Below are positions 1 to 10,392 of a DNA stretch of 64,000 nt, in pieces. Source of the stretch: Coffea arabica (lineage: Eukaryota > Streptophyta > Magnoliopsida > Gentianales > Rubiaceae); the NCBI RefSeq assembly GCF_036785885.1, contig NC_092323.1:14206501-14270500 (forward strand). Direction: 5' to 3'. The position numbers were made by a program, and so were the translations under genes. The first letter of the stretch is position 1. The number at the start of each line of letters is the position of its first letter. The notes under the pieces are model-generated. The model had not been told where the DNA came from. It was given only the letters and a program-made list of their open reading frames with translations, and did no database searches.

Positions 1-1967
1 TATTTTACTCCAAAACCAACAAAATGATCAAGGCACCAATTTAATTTATAACACTTTAAAAGAAAATGTAAACATATAGCAAATTCACCTTATTATTTTT
101 TAAAAAATATGAATAAATATAAAAATCCCTAACATTTACAAATTAGATGCATTTAAATGAAGCATGATTAACAATTAAAAAAAGATAAACAATTGTACTT
201 AAGAAAACAAAAACCATTAGGGACTAAATTTCAAAAATTAGAAGGTTTTCAAGATCAAAAAATATTTTAAAAAAATTAGGGGTCAAAATCAAGTAAAAAT
301 AAAGTTTAGGGACCAACATGTAATTAAATTAAGGACTTAAGTGAAATAAATTCAAAATTTAGGGTTATAATAAAATTATTTGAAAGATCAGGGGCCAAAT
401 TGCAAAATTCATTTCTGATTTGCCAAAATTGCATACAAAAACCTTGTTGGGCCATTTTAGGGTAATTGTGCTGCACCACCTTGGCCCGAGAAAATTAAAC
501 CAAATTGTATCATTAAGGAAAATATCCCGACCCGACTTATTCTACCAAAAACTTAACAAAAGTATTGGGATTGAATTTTGTAGCCCAACCATAAACTTAA
601 GCAAAAAAATAAACATTAGCCATTTCTTAGCCCACAAACATAAATAACCTCAACTCAACTAGTTTTGACACAACAAACAAAACAAAGAAAAATGAGAAAA
701 ACAAAAGCAGAAAGAGGATGAAGATTTCGACGGGTCAGCCCGTCGGGATCTGAAAAAATTTCGACCATAAATCTCGTTGGAAGTTATTTTTAAGGGGGTT
801 TAAGGTCGGATTTTGATATAAACATGCTCTTCACAGTCTCATGAGTTCATTTAAATATCAAACAAACCCATGAAACACCACAAATCATGAGAAGAATGAA
901 ATCTAAGACTTAAACCTACGGAAACACATGTAATGGTTTAAAATCACATGCACAACATTAAATCAACCAAGGAAGGATGCCATAGTTACCCAGGGATGAT
1001 GTTGAACTCAAGTAGACATGGGAAATCGCAAGAAAACACACCCACCTTCTTGGATCGAAGCAAACTCGACCCAACTACAGAAATTCAAGTGCTGATGAAC
1101 TGTCAACTTCGTGCTTGAATTCGAGGGATCTAGAGGCATTTTTTCAGGAAATTTTCAAAATGAAAGTTGCTCCCCTACAATCGTAGATGGTACATTAACA
1201 AAGATCTCGCTCAATAGACTTCGGATGAAGTCCAAAACCGAGACAAACAGCGCTGGTTCGTCAGCCCTGTTTTGATGTTTTTCTTCTTTTTTTTTTTTTT
1301 AAGAAAAAAATCTCTTGTTTTTCTCCTTTTTCTCTCCCCTATGCTTAGCCGACTTTCCTAACCATCTCCCTCTCTCTAAAAGCTGCATTATTTTCTATTT
1401 ATAAGGGACAAAACCCTAAAATCTAAGATGAATGGTTGGGATAAAAAAGAAAATGGGTTTATGTGGCTGTTTTTGATCCATTTGACTGTTTTGCCAGCTG
1501 TTTCTTGGTAGGTTTTTGGATGGTTGCATCAAAAAAATTCCAGCTATTTTTTTGGGCACTGTGGTTTCGTTGTTGCAAATTCAGGTGAAGAAACCTGTGT
1601 GTGTGCGTCGGATGAAGAAGATTTTTTTTTTTTTTAAAACGAAGCTGGGCCAAATGGGCCTCCTCTTATTTTATATCTTCAGGCTTTTTGGTGGGTTTGG
1701 TTTGTGCTTTTGAGTGGATTTTGTTCGAATTTTTTTGTATGGATTTTAGTGATTTTTTTTTCTTTTGGATTGGGCTAAAAATGAAGAATATTTTAAAATT
1801 CCATTTCTTCCTTTTCCTATAAAATAACATAAAATAAAAATGATTACTTAATCAATAATATAAAAATAAAGATACAATAAAAATTAGCAAATTTTTTTAT
1901 CAATAATATAAAAATAAAGATACAATAAAAATTAGCAAATTTTTTTGAAAAAAATTTGGTGTCTACA
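1..1967. mobile_element. Probable long LTR (end of an LTR retroelement), cut by window edge
   Basis: This AT-rich stretch has no credible gene. It ends in a GGTGTCTACA-type terminus at about 1958-1967, immediately before sequence (from 1969) that is paralogous to 10003 onward, so something was inserted here. Phrases of the kind 'gggaccaa', 'ggggtcaaa' and 'caaattgcaaaa', and a TATA-like 'ctatttataagg' near 1396, resemble long LTRs of plant Gypsy elements. This is a fossil or partial element whose left end lies outside the window. The assignment is inferred from texture and from the junction; no coding part is seen. Confidence 0.35.
1851..1946. repeat. 48-bp tandem duplication (two copies)
   Basis: The 48-bp unit at 1851-1898 is repeated without visible change at 1899-1946. 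It is AT-rich and ends in a T run. It lies at the inner edge of the LTR-like region. Identical copies point to a recent slippage or duplication event. Confidence 0.85.
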
Positions 1968-1968
1968 C

Positions 1969-3180
1969 TGAGAATTTAGATCAAATGGCAAAAAAAAAGA
2001 AAGAAGTCAAATGGCAAGTGAAGTGGTACGAATTCCTCTCTCTTGCTAATTGAATATTAGATCTTGACTGAAATGACATCTCTAAAGCGTATGTCACACA
2101 TTTATTTGATCTTGTACATTGTTAGGCCTTGAATATATCTGTCTATCTACCTATATCTATCAATCTATTTGTATCTATATGTCTATTTATAGCCATCTGT
2201 ACTCCCTATAAATGTATCATGAGTATGGAAGTGCAAGTAATATAAGTAGAAATTTTTGTAGTTTGTACTACCTAAACTATTATCCATAAAAATAGTTGTA
2301 ACGCATTTCAATAATGATGAAGGAATGAATATAAATCACGTTAATTAACTGTCACAAAAGTTGTTTGTAACTGAAATAATACAATGAAACAATTAAAATT
2401 CATCATTAAGAGCATGCCAAAAAAAAAAAAAAACGCTCAAACTGAAAGTAAAAAACTCCCTAAAACTAAAAACCAATAATTAAAGAGCAAATTACATTTT
2501 ATCCCCCAGTGGTACAGATAATTGTCACATAACCCCCTATATTTTTAAAAACTATATATAATTCCTTCATAGTTTGAATTAAAGTGTCAAAGTGGCGGAA
2601 ATGATCATCCGTAACAGAACTTATTAAAATGTCAAAATTACCGTTGTTTAAAATTAAAATGATTGAAATGACCAAAATATATAAACATAATATGCATGAC
2701 ACTTTAACTCCATATGATTTTATATTTTACCATATAACCTTGTTATGATTTAGTGTTTTATCATATAACTCTCTTATGATTTTTAATACATCTATATAAT
2801 CCCTCTGTGGTTAATAAATAATTTTTAACTTTATATGGGGGAATTTTTGACATTTTAGTTAATTTCGTTATGAATTGCAAATTCTGTTACTTTGATACTT
2901 TAATCCAAATCATGAGTGCGTTATATATAGTTTTGGAACATGTAAACAAACACTAAACCAAAAGAGGGTAAATGATACAAAGTGGACAAACAAATTAGTT
3001 AAAAAGCTGAAAAGGACAACTCGAACGACACCAAAGAAGGAAAAAATGGTAAACTTAACTAAATTGGAATATGGAATACAATAGACAAAATAAGATACTC
3101 CAATCCAATTTGTCTCTTTACATTCCGTCATCAATTTCCTAACAGTTTGTGCTGCTTGGAGAGCTGAAATGATGATGAGC
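1969..3180. repeat. Segmental duplicate of 10003-13450 (upstream of genes A and D)
   Basis: Sequence from 'gagaatttagatcaaatggc' at about 1970 onward matches the region from about 10003. Both copies share the 'tctatctatctatc'-rich stretch, the MITE and the 5' leader 'cagtttgt-ctgcttggagagctgaaatg' just before the P450 start. The 10003 copy is interrupted by the Helitron at 10393-12579, which is absent here. The block shows that pseudogenes A and D came from one duplication. Apart from the MITE I see no gene in this stretch. Confidence 0.85.
2487..2976. mobile_element. MULE-like MITE (family 1), copy in the A unit
   Basis: The left end resembles 'gcaaattacattttatccc' and the right end contains 'aaacactaaacca', the inverted ends of the family whose best copies are at 8592-9055 and 45381-45852. 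The inside repeats phrases such as 'cataacccccta' and 'gttactttgatacttta'. The right terminus is degraded and no clean target duplication is visible. The same insertion sits at 12686-13182 in the paralogous unit, so it predates that duplication. Confidence 0.6.
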
Positions 3181-4459
3181 ATTCATTGGCTATGGGCAAC
3201 TCTAGCCTTGGCTGGACTTTGCTATTTTCTTCCTCAGTATTTTCTAGGGATGCAAAGTGCGGCCAAGGCTAGAGTTGTATCTTCTTCCTCAGTATTTTCT
3301 TCCTCAGTATCTGAGATGTATCTTTAAGTCAAATTTAGCAAAGTGCGGAAGAACCCTCATCCCTCATCTACTGAGGAAGAACCCTCATCCCTAGCCTTGG
3401 CCGCACTTTGTGGCCATCATGATGGAAATTATTCAGTCTGGAACGTCTGAGTTCGAATTTGACCGTCGTCATGTCAAAGCTGTTTTGTTTGTAAGTGGGT
3501 TGCTCTAAATTCTTATCTGCTAAATTATTGTTCACATACATAGCTGGTAATAGCTGGTTATTTTAACCTTGTTGAATTTTGTCTTTATTGTTTCAACAAA
3601 ACTTTCAGCTTGTCATAATCTCTGGACTAATAAAATTTCAAGAAATAGTTATTTGCTGAATTATTGTGCTATTGCTCTTAACTCTTCAGAACAGCAGTGC
3701 TGGTTTTACTTTCATTGGTGTTGATCATTTCTTTATTGTTGTCTGCTGATAAAGGGTTCGTTTCCATGCCTATATCAAATGATTGCAGTCTCTGTGACAA
3801 TTATCTTCATTTTTCTTACTCATTCATTTATTAACCTCATCAAAACAGGAGGATATGCTTGTAGCCTCGATGGGCACTTCAGTGACAGCAGTTGAATGGG
3901 GCATCTTAGAACTCCTTAGACATCCAACGGCCATGAGGAAACTCCAAAAAAAAACTGGAAGAGAAAGTCGGGTTGGAGAGGATTGTTGAGGAATCAGATC
4001 TTGAGGGCCTGGAGTATTTGGACATGGTTGTCAAAGAATCAATGAGGCTTCATCCTGTCGGACCACTAATGCTCCCCCACGAGTCAATTCAAGATTGCAC
4101 AGTTGATGACTTCCATATTCAGAAAAAATCGCGAATCATGTATATGCAATTGGCCGTGATCCAAATGTCTGGCCTGATCCGGAGGCCTTCATCCCCGAAA
4201 GATTCAAGGATAGCGATATAGACCTTCGCGGACAAGATTTCAGACTTGTACCATTTGGCTCAGGCAGAAGAATTAGCCCAGGTTTGCAGTTGGGGCTCAC
4301 TGTTGTGCGTTTTGTGCTAGCACAGTTGGTGCATTGTTTCAATTGGGAACTTGCAGATAACATTCAGCCAATCGGTTTGGATATGTCTGAGGCTTTGGTT
4401 TGGTAACTTCAAGGGCTAAGCATTCAAAGGTAGTGCCTGCTTACCGATTGCACAAATGA
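3169..4459 (+). pseudogene. CYP736A-like P450 pseudogene A
   Basis: This is a remnant of a two-exon CYP736A-like gene. The start (MMMSIHWLW-type) at 3169 and about 20 codons survive. Most of exon 1 is then replaced by scrambled filler (3230-3410). The end of exon 1 returns at about 3411-3490, followed by an intron with a GT donor at 3491. Exon 2 runs from about 3850 to the TGA at 4457-4459. Exon 2 has an extra A in an A-run near 3950, a deletion near 4137 and a lost base near 4397, each shifting the frame. The I-helix reads ASMGTS, with Gly where intact copies have Asp; pseudogene D shares this. AATAAA overlaps the stop. It is closest to D and cannot encode a P450. Confidence 0.9.
3230..3410. 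other. Scrambled filler DNA of local origin inside pseudogene A
   Basis: About 180 bp made of short reused pieces. There are several copies of 'ttcttcctcagtatttt', an inverted copy of the gene's own N-terminal coding region (about 3252-3276), repeats of 'gaagaaccctcatccc', and 27 bp at 3311-3337 that is the exact reverse complement of 9954-9980. It then rejoins 'gccttggccgcactttg' in the direct orientation. This is the look of end-joining repair with templated insertions. Confidence 0.75.
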
Positions 4460-5068
4460 ATAAAGATTGTGGACTCCAATTCTAGTTCAGGAACTGTAAA
4501 AGTAGATTTAATTTTTTTTTTTTTTTGTTAATTCGATTATCCAGTTACATTATGGAAAGGTATTCATTTGTTTGTTTTTTAATCAACAACTTGCCCAAAT
4601 ATTAAGTTGGATAAGATCCAGAGAAAATTAGCTAAAGCCCTTTTAAAGTTTTTGATAGGTATGATTGGTTGTCGAATAACCGATTCGGGTTTACAAATTG
4701 AATTCTGTCTGGTTCAAACCCTGTTTGTATAATTCTTATTATATTTTGTATAAACTCATATAGCAATGGTGTAAAATTAGTTGTATGAGTTGATAAATTT
4801 AAATTTATATCAAAATTATACAAATTTATTCCAAAAGTTGGAAGAATTGTATCAATTAGTTGGACAAAACTGAACTCGTGAGAGCAGTTTCCATCTAATG
4901 ACATTTTAGACTTGGAGGGACAAATTCTTGGTCTTGCAATGATTCTTGTCCTTGATGCCTAACAAAGTTAGCAGTGATAGAATTTTAAAATGGAACTACC
5001 ATCATATTGGATAGAGTATTATTTAAAATTAGCGGTGATGCCTAACGAAGTTAGCAGTGATAGAATAC
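4460..5068. repeat. 3' flank of A, shared with 3' flanks of E and D
   Basis: There is no gene here. 4550-4990 matches 26265-26640 (downstream of E), and a shorter part matches 20885-20990 (downstream of D), for example 'ggataagatc', 'cattcgggtt' and 'gattcttgtccttgatgcc'. A short motif around 'gcctaacaaagttagcagtg' occurs twice, near 4958 and 5040. These flanks help to trace the duplication history of the array. Confidence 0.75.
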
Positions 5069-5214
5069 TTGTTCTCTGTTTGGATAGAGTATTATTTGAA
5101 ATAATTAGTGTAGTACTTTTGTGATATGATATATGTGAAATAAAAATGTGGGTTGAAAAATATTTTTATGATACAAACAAAATATTATTTAAAAAAATTT
5201 GATATCCAAACTAT
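5069..5214. mobile_element. hAT-like MITE (family 2)
   Basis: Inverted ends around 'gtttggata' flank about 146 bp, bordered by a direct 8-bp repeat TAGAATAC (5061-5068 and 5215-5222). The inside matches, in reverse orientation, the element at 33467-33647, for example 'gatatgat' and 'gtag-acttttt'. An 8-bp duplication fits the hAT superfamily. The flanking repeat could partly be pre-existing paralogous sequence, so the exact ends are uncertain. Confidence 0.55.
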
Positions 5215-5222
5215 TAGAATAC

Positions 5223-6453
5223 CACTACCACTTTATTTGTCTAAAAAAGGGGAAAAAACATGGTTGATTTCTTTATCTTTGTAATCAATAGATCAATAGA
5301 GACATATGCAATGACGTAATCCATAAAAAATGAGAGAAATGGCAAACTATGTCACATGTAACTAAATCAGCCTAGCTACGATGACAGAAATGGCAAACTA
5401 ACATGTAACTATTTCAGTCCAACTGAGTTGGCTACCAAGAAGAGACTTAAAACTCTCATTAATGAATGTAGGATAAGGGATTAAATTTCTTAACTTGCAT
5501 TCTTCTCCTAGTTTTTGAAAGTTTTATAAGTGGATGCATAGCTATTCATTTAGTCTGGTGGTGATTCAATCTCCTTATGATTCTTCATTGACCATTTTAA
5601 ATATGTCCGTTACCTATAATGTAGAATAGAAATTACCGTTTCGGCAAAAAAAACAAAAGGACAAACTATCAGAATTGTGACAGTTGACGGGTTGCAATCA
5701 GCCACAATGTCACCACATTCTGTTCGGACGGCTAGAGTTGAAAAATCTACAAGCTCATCTGCAATTTATTCATACATAATCCTTATAAGGCCAGATCGCA
5801 AGAATTATCAATTTTTCTCTATGACAACAGTCTGCAAAAATTTGAAAAAATGGAAAAAAAAATTTACGGCAAGGTTTTGGACCATTTTCAATGTATGATC
5901 ACAATGGAATGTAGCACAATAAAATATCACATAAGTGGTCTGGTCTTGGAATTGAGTCACCAGACTACTTGACAAATTTGTGAATTGAATTGAAGTGGTG
6001 TAAATTCTACTTTAATAAGTAGCGGTTCAAATTGAACAGCATCAAACTTCAAGAATTTCTTTTTATTCTTATTTTTTTATATTTGTGAAAAAAAATTTGC
6101 ACGACCCAATTGACCATATCATCGAAATCAGTTCGATGTCACTTCCCTTGAACGCGCGGGGTTGACATCAACACAACTTGCCCAAAAAATATCTGCAAAA
6201 GCACCAGAGAAGGCGGCTGTATCTGGTATGGAGATTGATATTTGATACCCTTTACCTCAGGGAGTGTATATAAGAAAATCATATATTAATTAAGCGACGC
6301 ACGATTAGCAATAGAGATAAGTTAAAAGATAGTTCAGCTCGTTGATTTTAGAGATTTCATATTCTTGTCTATCTGCTTAGAAATGTTGTAATTTCCATTC
6401 ACAACCGTCAGATTATCGCCCTTTACACATAGCTATCCAATACTACTACTAGA
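5223..6453. other. Upstream region of gene B
   Basis: There is no credible gene. Most of it is paralogous to 22965-23946 upstream of E. Roughly 6068-6323 is missing from E but resembles sequence upstream of G (about 30880-30990), so it looks ancestral and deleted in E. That segment holds a W-box core TTGACC at 6110-6115. The small reading frame at 5677-5898 has a decayed counterpart near 23375 but no recognisable domain. Confidence 0.6.
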
Positions 6454-6462
6454 CATAAATAG
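6454..6462 (+). promoter_or_regulatory. TATA-like box of gene B
   Basis: 'cataaatag' lies 76 bp upstream of the ATG. The same box at the same distance precedes E (23947), and a related one remains upstream of F (26712). Conservation of spacing among paralogues supports it as the core promoter. Confidence 0.6.
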
Positions 6463-6529
6463 CTGCTGTGAGGCCTATTCTTAGATCAGAAAAAGAAGCA
6501 CTAGAATACCATTAAGCAAACTGAGAAAG

Positions 6530-8407
6530 ATGATGAGCATTCATTGGCTATCGACAGCTCTAGCCTTGGCTGCAGTCTGGTTTTTCCTTCAAGACTTGTT
6601 CTTGATGAAGAAGAAAAAGAGATTTCCTCCAGGTCCAAAAGGGCTTCCTGTTATAGGAAATCTGCATCTGTTAGGCAAGAATCCTCACCATGATTTGGCA
6701 AAACTAGCCAAAAAACATGGCCCTTTAATGTACATGCGATTCGGTTATGTCCCAGCAATTATTGCCTCATCCCCTGAAGCAGCTGAAAAGTTTCTCAAGA
6801 CTTACGATCAGGTTTTTGCTAGTAGGCCTTATCATGAAGCTTCTTGGTACGTTAGTTATGAGCAGAGGAACTTGACGTTCGGCCAATATGGACCGTATTG
6901 GCGAAACATGCGTAAGCTTTGCATTCTGCAGCTGCTCAGTAGCCACAAAATCAATTCATTTCTGCCGATGAGAAGAGAAGAGGTTGGAACATTGGTTAAA
7001 TCACTCAAACAGGCTGCCTCAGATGGTGCTGCTGTTGACCTTAGTGCAGCAATTTCTTCCTTGGGTGCAAATATGAGTTGCTTGATGATATTTGGGAAGA
7101 AATATATGGACAAGGATTTTGATGATAGGGGGTTTAGAGATGTTATTCAAGAAGGACTTCATGTTGCGGCCATGCCAAACCTCGGTGACTACTTTCCTCT
7201 ACTTGGTGTGCTTGACCTTCAGGGACTTACTCGCCGGTTTAAGGATCTTGCCAAGGTGTTTGATAAATTTTTTGAGAAAATCATTGATGAGCATCTACAG
7301 TCTCAGGAGCACAAGCAAACCAAGGACTTTGTAGACATCATGATGGGAATTATGCAATCTGGAGAAGCTGAGTTTGAGTTCGACCGTAGTCATGTCAAAG
7401 CCATCTTGTTGGTATGTTTTATACCGTTTCTGGTTTGCTGGATTATTGTTCATATACGTTGCTGACAGCACCAGATTTTTGTATTGCTTGTTGAATTTGT
7501 TATTAGCTTTTTCAACAAAATTTTCGGTTAGTTATAACTTCTGGACTAAACAAATTCAAATAACTAAACTTTGCACCGTAAAACATGATCTGGAATTCTG
7601 TGCTCTTACTTTCTTCAAAATAATACCAGCGTTATTTTCTGAGGTTCGCCTTTGTTTGTCTGTTGAGAAAGGGATTGTTTCATAGCTAAATCAAATAATT
7701 GCAATCCTTGCAACAAATGAAGACAAATTTGACGCCTATTTTGATCTTGACATTATGCCTAACTCTGCCAATTCCTTACCTCAACTACACAGGATTTGCT
7801 TGTAGCCTCAATGGACACCTCAGTCACGGCAGTTGAATGGGCGATCTCAGAACTCCTCAGGCATCCTGAGGCAATGAGGAAACTCCAGAAAGAATTGGAA
7901 GAAAAAGTCGGATTGGAGAGGATTGTAGAGGAATCAGACATTGAAGGCCTAGAATATTTGGACATGGTTATCAAAGAATCCATGAGGCTTCATCCTGTGG
8001 CCCCACTGTTGCTCCCCCATGAGTCAATGGAAGATTGCACAGTTGATGACTTCCACATTCAGAAAAAAACGCGGATCATCATAAACATATACACAATCGG
8101 ACGCGATCCAAATGTCTGGCCTGATCCTGAGACCTTCAACCCTGAAAGATTCAAAGATAGCAATATAGACCTTCGGGGCCAAGATTTTCGACTCATACCA
8201 TTTGGCTCAGGCAGAAGAAGTTGCCCTGGTTTACAGTTGGGGGTCCTCCTTGTTCGTTTTGTGCTGGCACAGTTGGTGCATTGCTTCAATTGGGAACTTG
8301 CAGATAACATTCAGCCAACTGATTTGGATATGTCTGAGGCTTTTGGTTTAGTAACCTCAAGAGCAAAGCATTTAAAGGTTGTGCCTACTTGCCGATTACA
8401 AAAATGA
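6530..8407 (+). CDS. Cytochrome P450, CYP736A-like, gene B (intact)
   Basis: Exon 1 is 6530-7411 and exon 2 is 7793-8407, a phase-0 GT-AG intron, giving 498 residues, the usual length for the CYP71 clan. In order: a hydrophobic N-terminal ER anchor, proline hinge PPGPKG, WRNMRK in the C-helix, I-helix ASMDTS, ESMR (ExxR), NPERF and the haem loop [10 protein letters not shown] with the cysteine ligand. Such enzymes are haem-thiolate monooxygenases on the ER that use NADPH-P450 reductase. Characterised CYP736A members, from memory, oxidise santalenes or biphenyls, but the substrate here is unknown. The start is the first of two ATGs in the context 'gaaagatgatg'. It is nearly identical to E through the middle of exon 1 and the intron. 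The family call is from recognition, without a search. Confidence 0.93.
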
Positions 8408-8591
8408 GTAAAGAGGGTGGACTCAACTTTTATCTATCTCTGTCTAGGTCTATACTCTCTTTAGAAGTATCACCAATTTTATTTGATTAAGTGTAAGCAA
8501 AATTTGGTTTTTGTTTCGTTGATGCTTAAGTTTCCCTCTAAACAATAATTACATACATTGCATTGGATTTGAATAGTAATGATATAATCAA

Positions 8592-9055
8592 CGCTAAATT
8601 CTATATAATCCCCCTGTAGTTTTGTATATAAAATGCCAGATGACCCTCCTAAGGTTTCAAAATAGCCACATAATTCCCTTGGGGGTTTATGTAAAGTGGA
8701 AAGTAAACGGAATGCATAATTAGTTATTCCGATTAAACCACACGTGCTTTAAAACTGTGTGTGATGAAATCTTAATAACCACTTAAATCCTTATGGTTTG
8801 CATCTGTGAATTTTGCATTTATCCACATCATCCCATTATGATTTTGTATAAGGTGGTTAAGTTGTCATTTGATTGAGCATTTAAGTAACGGCACCACTGG
8901 TATTTCAACTAATGACGTTACATAAGTTTTTTTTTTTTTTTTTTCTAAATTTCCAAGTTTGCATGAAACCATATAGGATAATGTGGATATTTTGAAACGT
9001 TAAGAAATTATGTGGCAATAGATGAAACCACAAGGGAACTAATAGTAATTTGCGC
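8592..9055. mobile_element. MULE-like MITE (family 1) with perfect 9-bp TSD
   Basis: 464 bp between direct repeats TATAATCAA at 8583-8591 and 9056-9064. The terminal inverted repeats are about 30 bp: the left begins 'cgctaaatt' and the right ends 'aatttgcgc', and both carry a 'ccctgtagttt / aaaccacaaggg' block. A 9-bp target duplication with long TIRs fits Mutator-like non-autonomous elements. No coding content. Confidence 0.8.
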
Positions 9056-9064
9056 TATAATCAA

Positions 9065-9724
9065 TCAATCAATATCAATCATGTTAACCATTAGAAAAAT
9101 GAAGGCTACAATATACTTATAATTGAGCTAGCGCTATGGAGCATTTATAACCCATCATTAATAGAAAAAAATAAACTGAAAGAAAAGTCACTATATAAAA
9201 ATCATAAAATGACATAAAGGACAACAAGAAGTTAATCACAAAATTGAAAAATTCAAATCAAATGACATAAAAAAGAAAATATTTAGGTTACTCAAATCCC
9301 ATGGAAAGACAAAAAACGTTTGATGCAGATACCAAAACAATACAGTATAAAAAGAAAAGGTGCTCTCAATAGTGAATATAAGCTAAATTTTCCATTCAAT
9401 TGTCAATTCTACTTTAAACATTGTATTGGTATATAAGTGCAGTACTATCAACATTTGATGTTTTAGAGTTAAAGTGACAAAATATCTAAACAGTTCAGGA
9501 AAAAAAAGTTTTGAAAAGGTTCATCTATGATTATACTTTTAAATAATGTTTTGAAAAATAATTGGTTAAAGAAAATAAAAACATAGAAATTTATATTATG
9601 ATGTTAACAATCAGAATTCCACAATTTTAATATCTAAAACAATATTATATTTTTGAATAATACAATCACGTATAAGTTTTGGACGTGAATTTTCACTAGT
9701 TTCTGAAGGCATACTTGATTCAAG
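9065..9724. other. AT-rich intergenic stretch, nothing recognised
   Basis: There is no reading frame of note, no recognised repeat ends and no RNA gene. It separates the 3' side of B from the ghost P450 3'UTR. Confidence 0.5.
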
Positions 9725-9880
9725 ACTCTGCATGCACTTTCGTGTCTTCTCTAACGTTTTGCTGGTTGCTTCTTTTCAATTCATAGATGACACAAACATT
9801 TGCCAATTCGTCAATTTGGTAACTTGTTTCCATCTATTTCTAAAGAAGCTGCTTCCTTTAACACAACAAAAATGTTACAA
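9725..9880 (+). pseudogene. Ghost 3'UTR of a lost CYP736A-like gene
   Basis: This stretch resembles the 3'UTR of E (about 25970-26100) and of G (about 33045-33140). It shares 'gtgtcttct', 'atttgccaatt', 'cttgtttccatct' and 'aagaagc-gcttcct' in the same order, but no coding sequence lies upstream of it. I infer a P450 copy that has been deleted, leaving its tail. The alternative is a copied flank from a rearrangement. Confidence 0.5.
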
Positions 9881-10392
9881 AACACTAGTTAATAAACCTT
9901 TTTCCTTGAGCTTGCAAACCAAGATATGAATTGAGCTTTCCTACCTTCTCATCTAAATTTGACTTAAAGATACATCTCAGATGGTTAATTTTATTTCATG
10001 AGAATTCAGATCAAGTGGCAAAACCAAACAAAGAAGTCAATGGCAAGTGAAGTGGCATGAATTCCTCTCTCTTGCTAATTGAATATTAGATCTTGACTGA
10101 AACGACATCTCTGAAAGCGCATGTCACGCATTTATTTGATCTTGTACATTGTTTAGCCTTGAATATATCCATCTATCAATCTATTTATGTCTATCTGTCT
10201 ATTTATATCCATATGTACTCCCCATAAATGTATCATGAGTATGGGAGCGTAAGTAATATAAGTAGAAATTTTTGTAGCTTGTACTACCTAAACTGTCATC
10301 TGTAAAAATAGTTGTAATGCGTTTCAATAATGATGAAGGAATGAATATCAATCATGTTAAATAATTATCACAAAAGTTGTTTGTAACTGAAA
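9881..10392. repeat. Left part of the D-unit duplicate
   Basis: From about 10003 this matches 1969-2372. The bases 9954-9980 are the source, or sister copy, of an inverted 27-bp piece found inside pseudogene A. There is no gene. A 'tctatc'-rich stretch occurs at about 10160-10205. Confidence 0.7.

Noticed and set aside
4958-5060. A CRISPR-like or short tandem array from the repeated 'gcctaac-aagttagcagtg' motif
   Set aside because: There are only two copies, in a plant genome, within a duplicated 3' flank; it is a simple local duplication.
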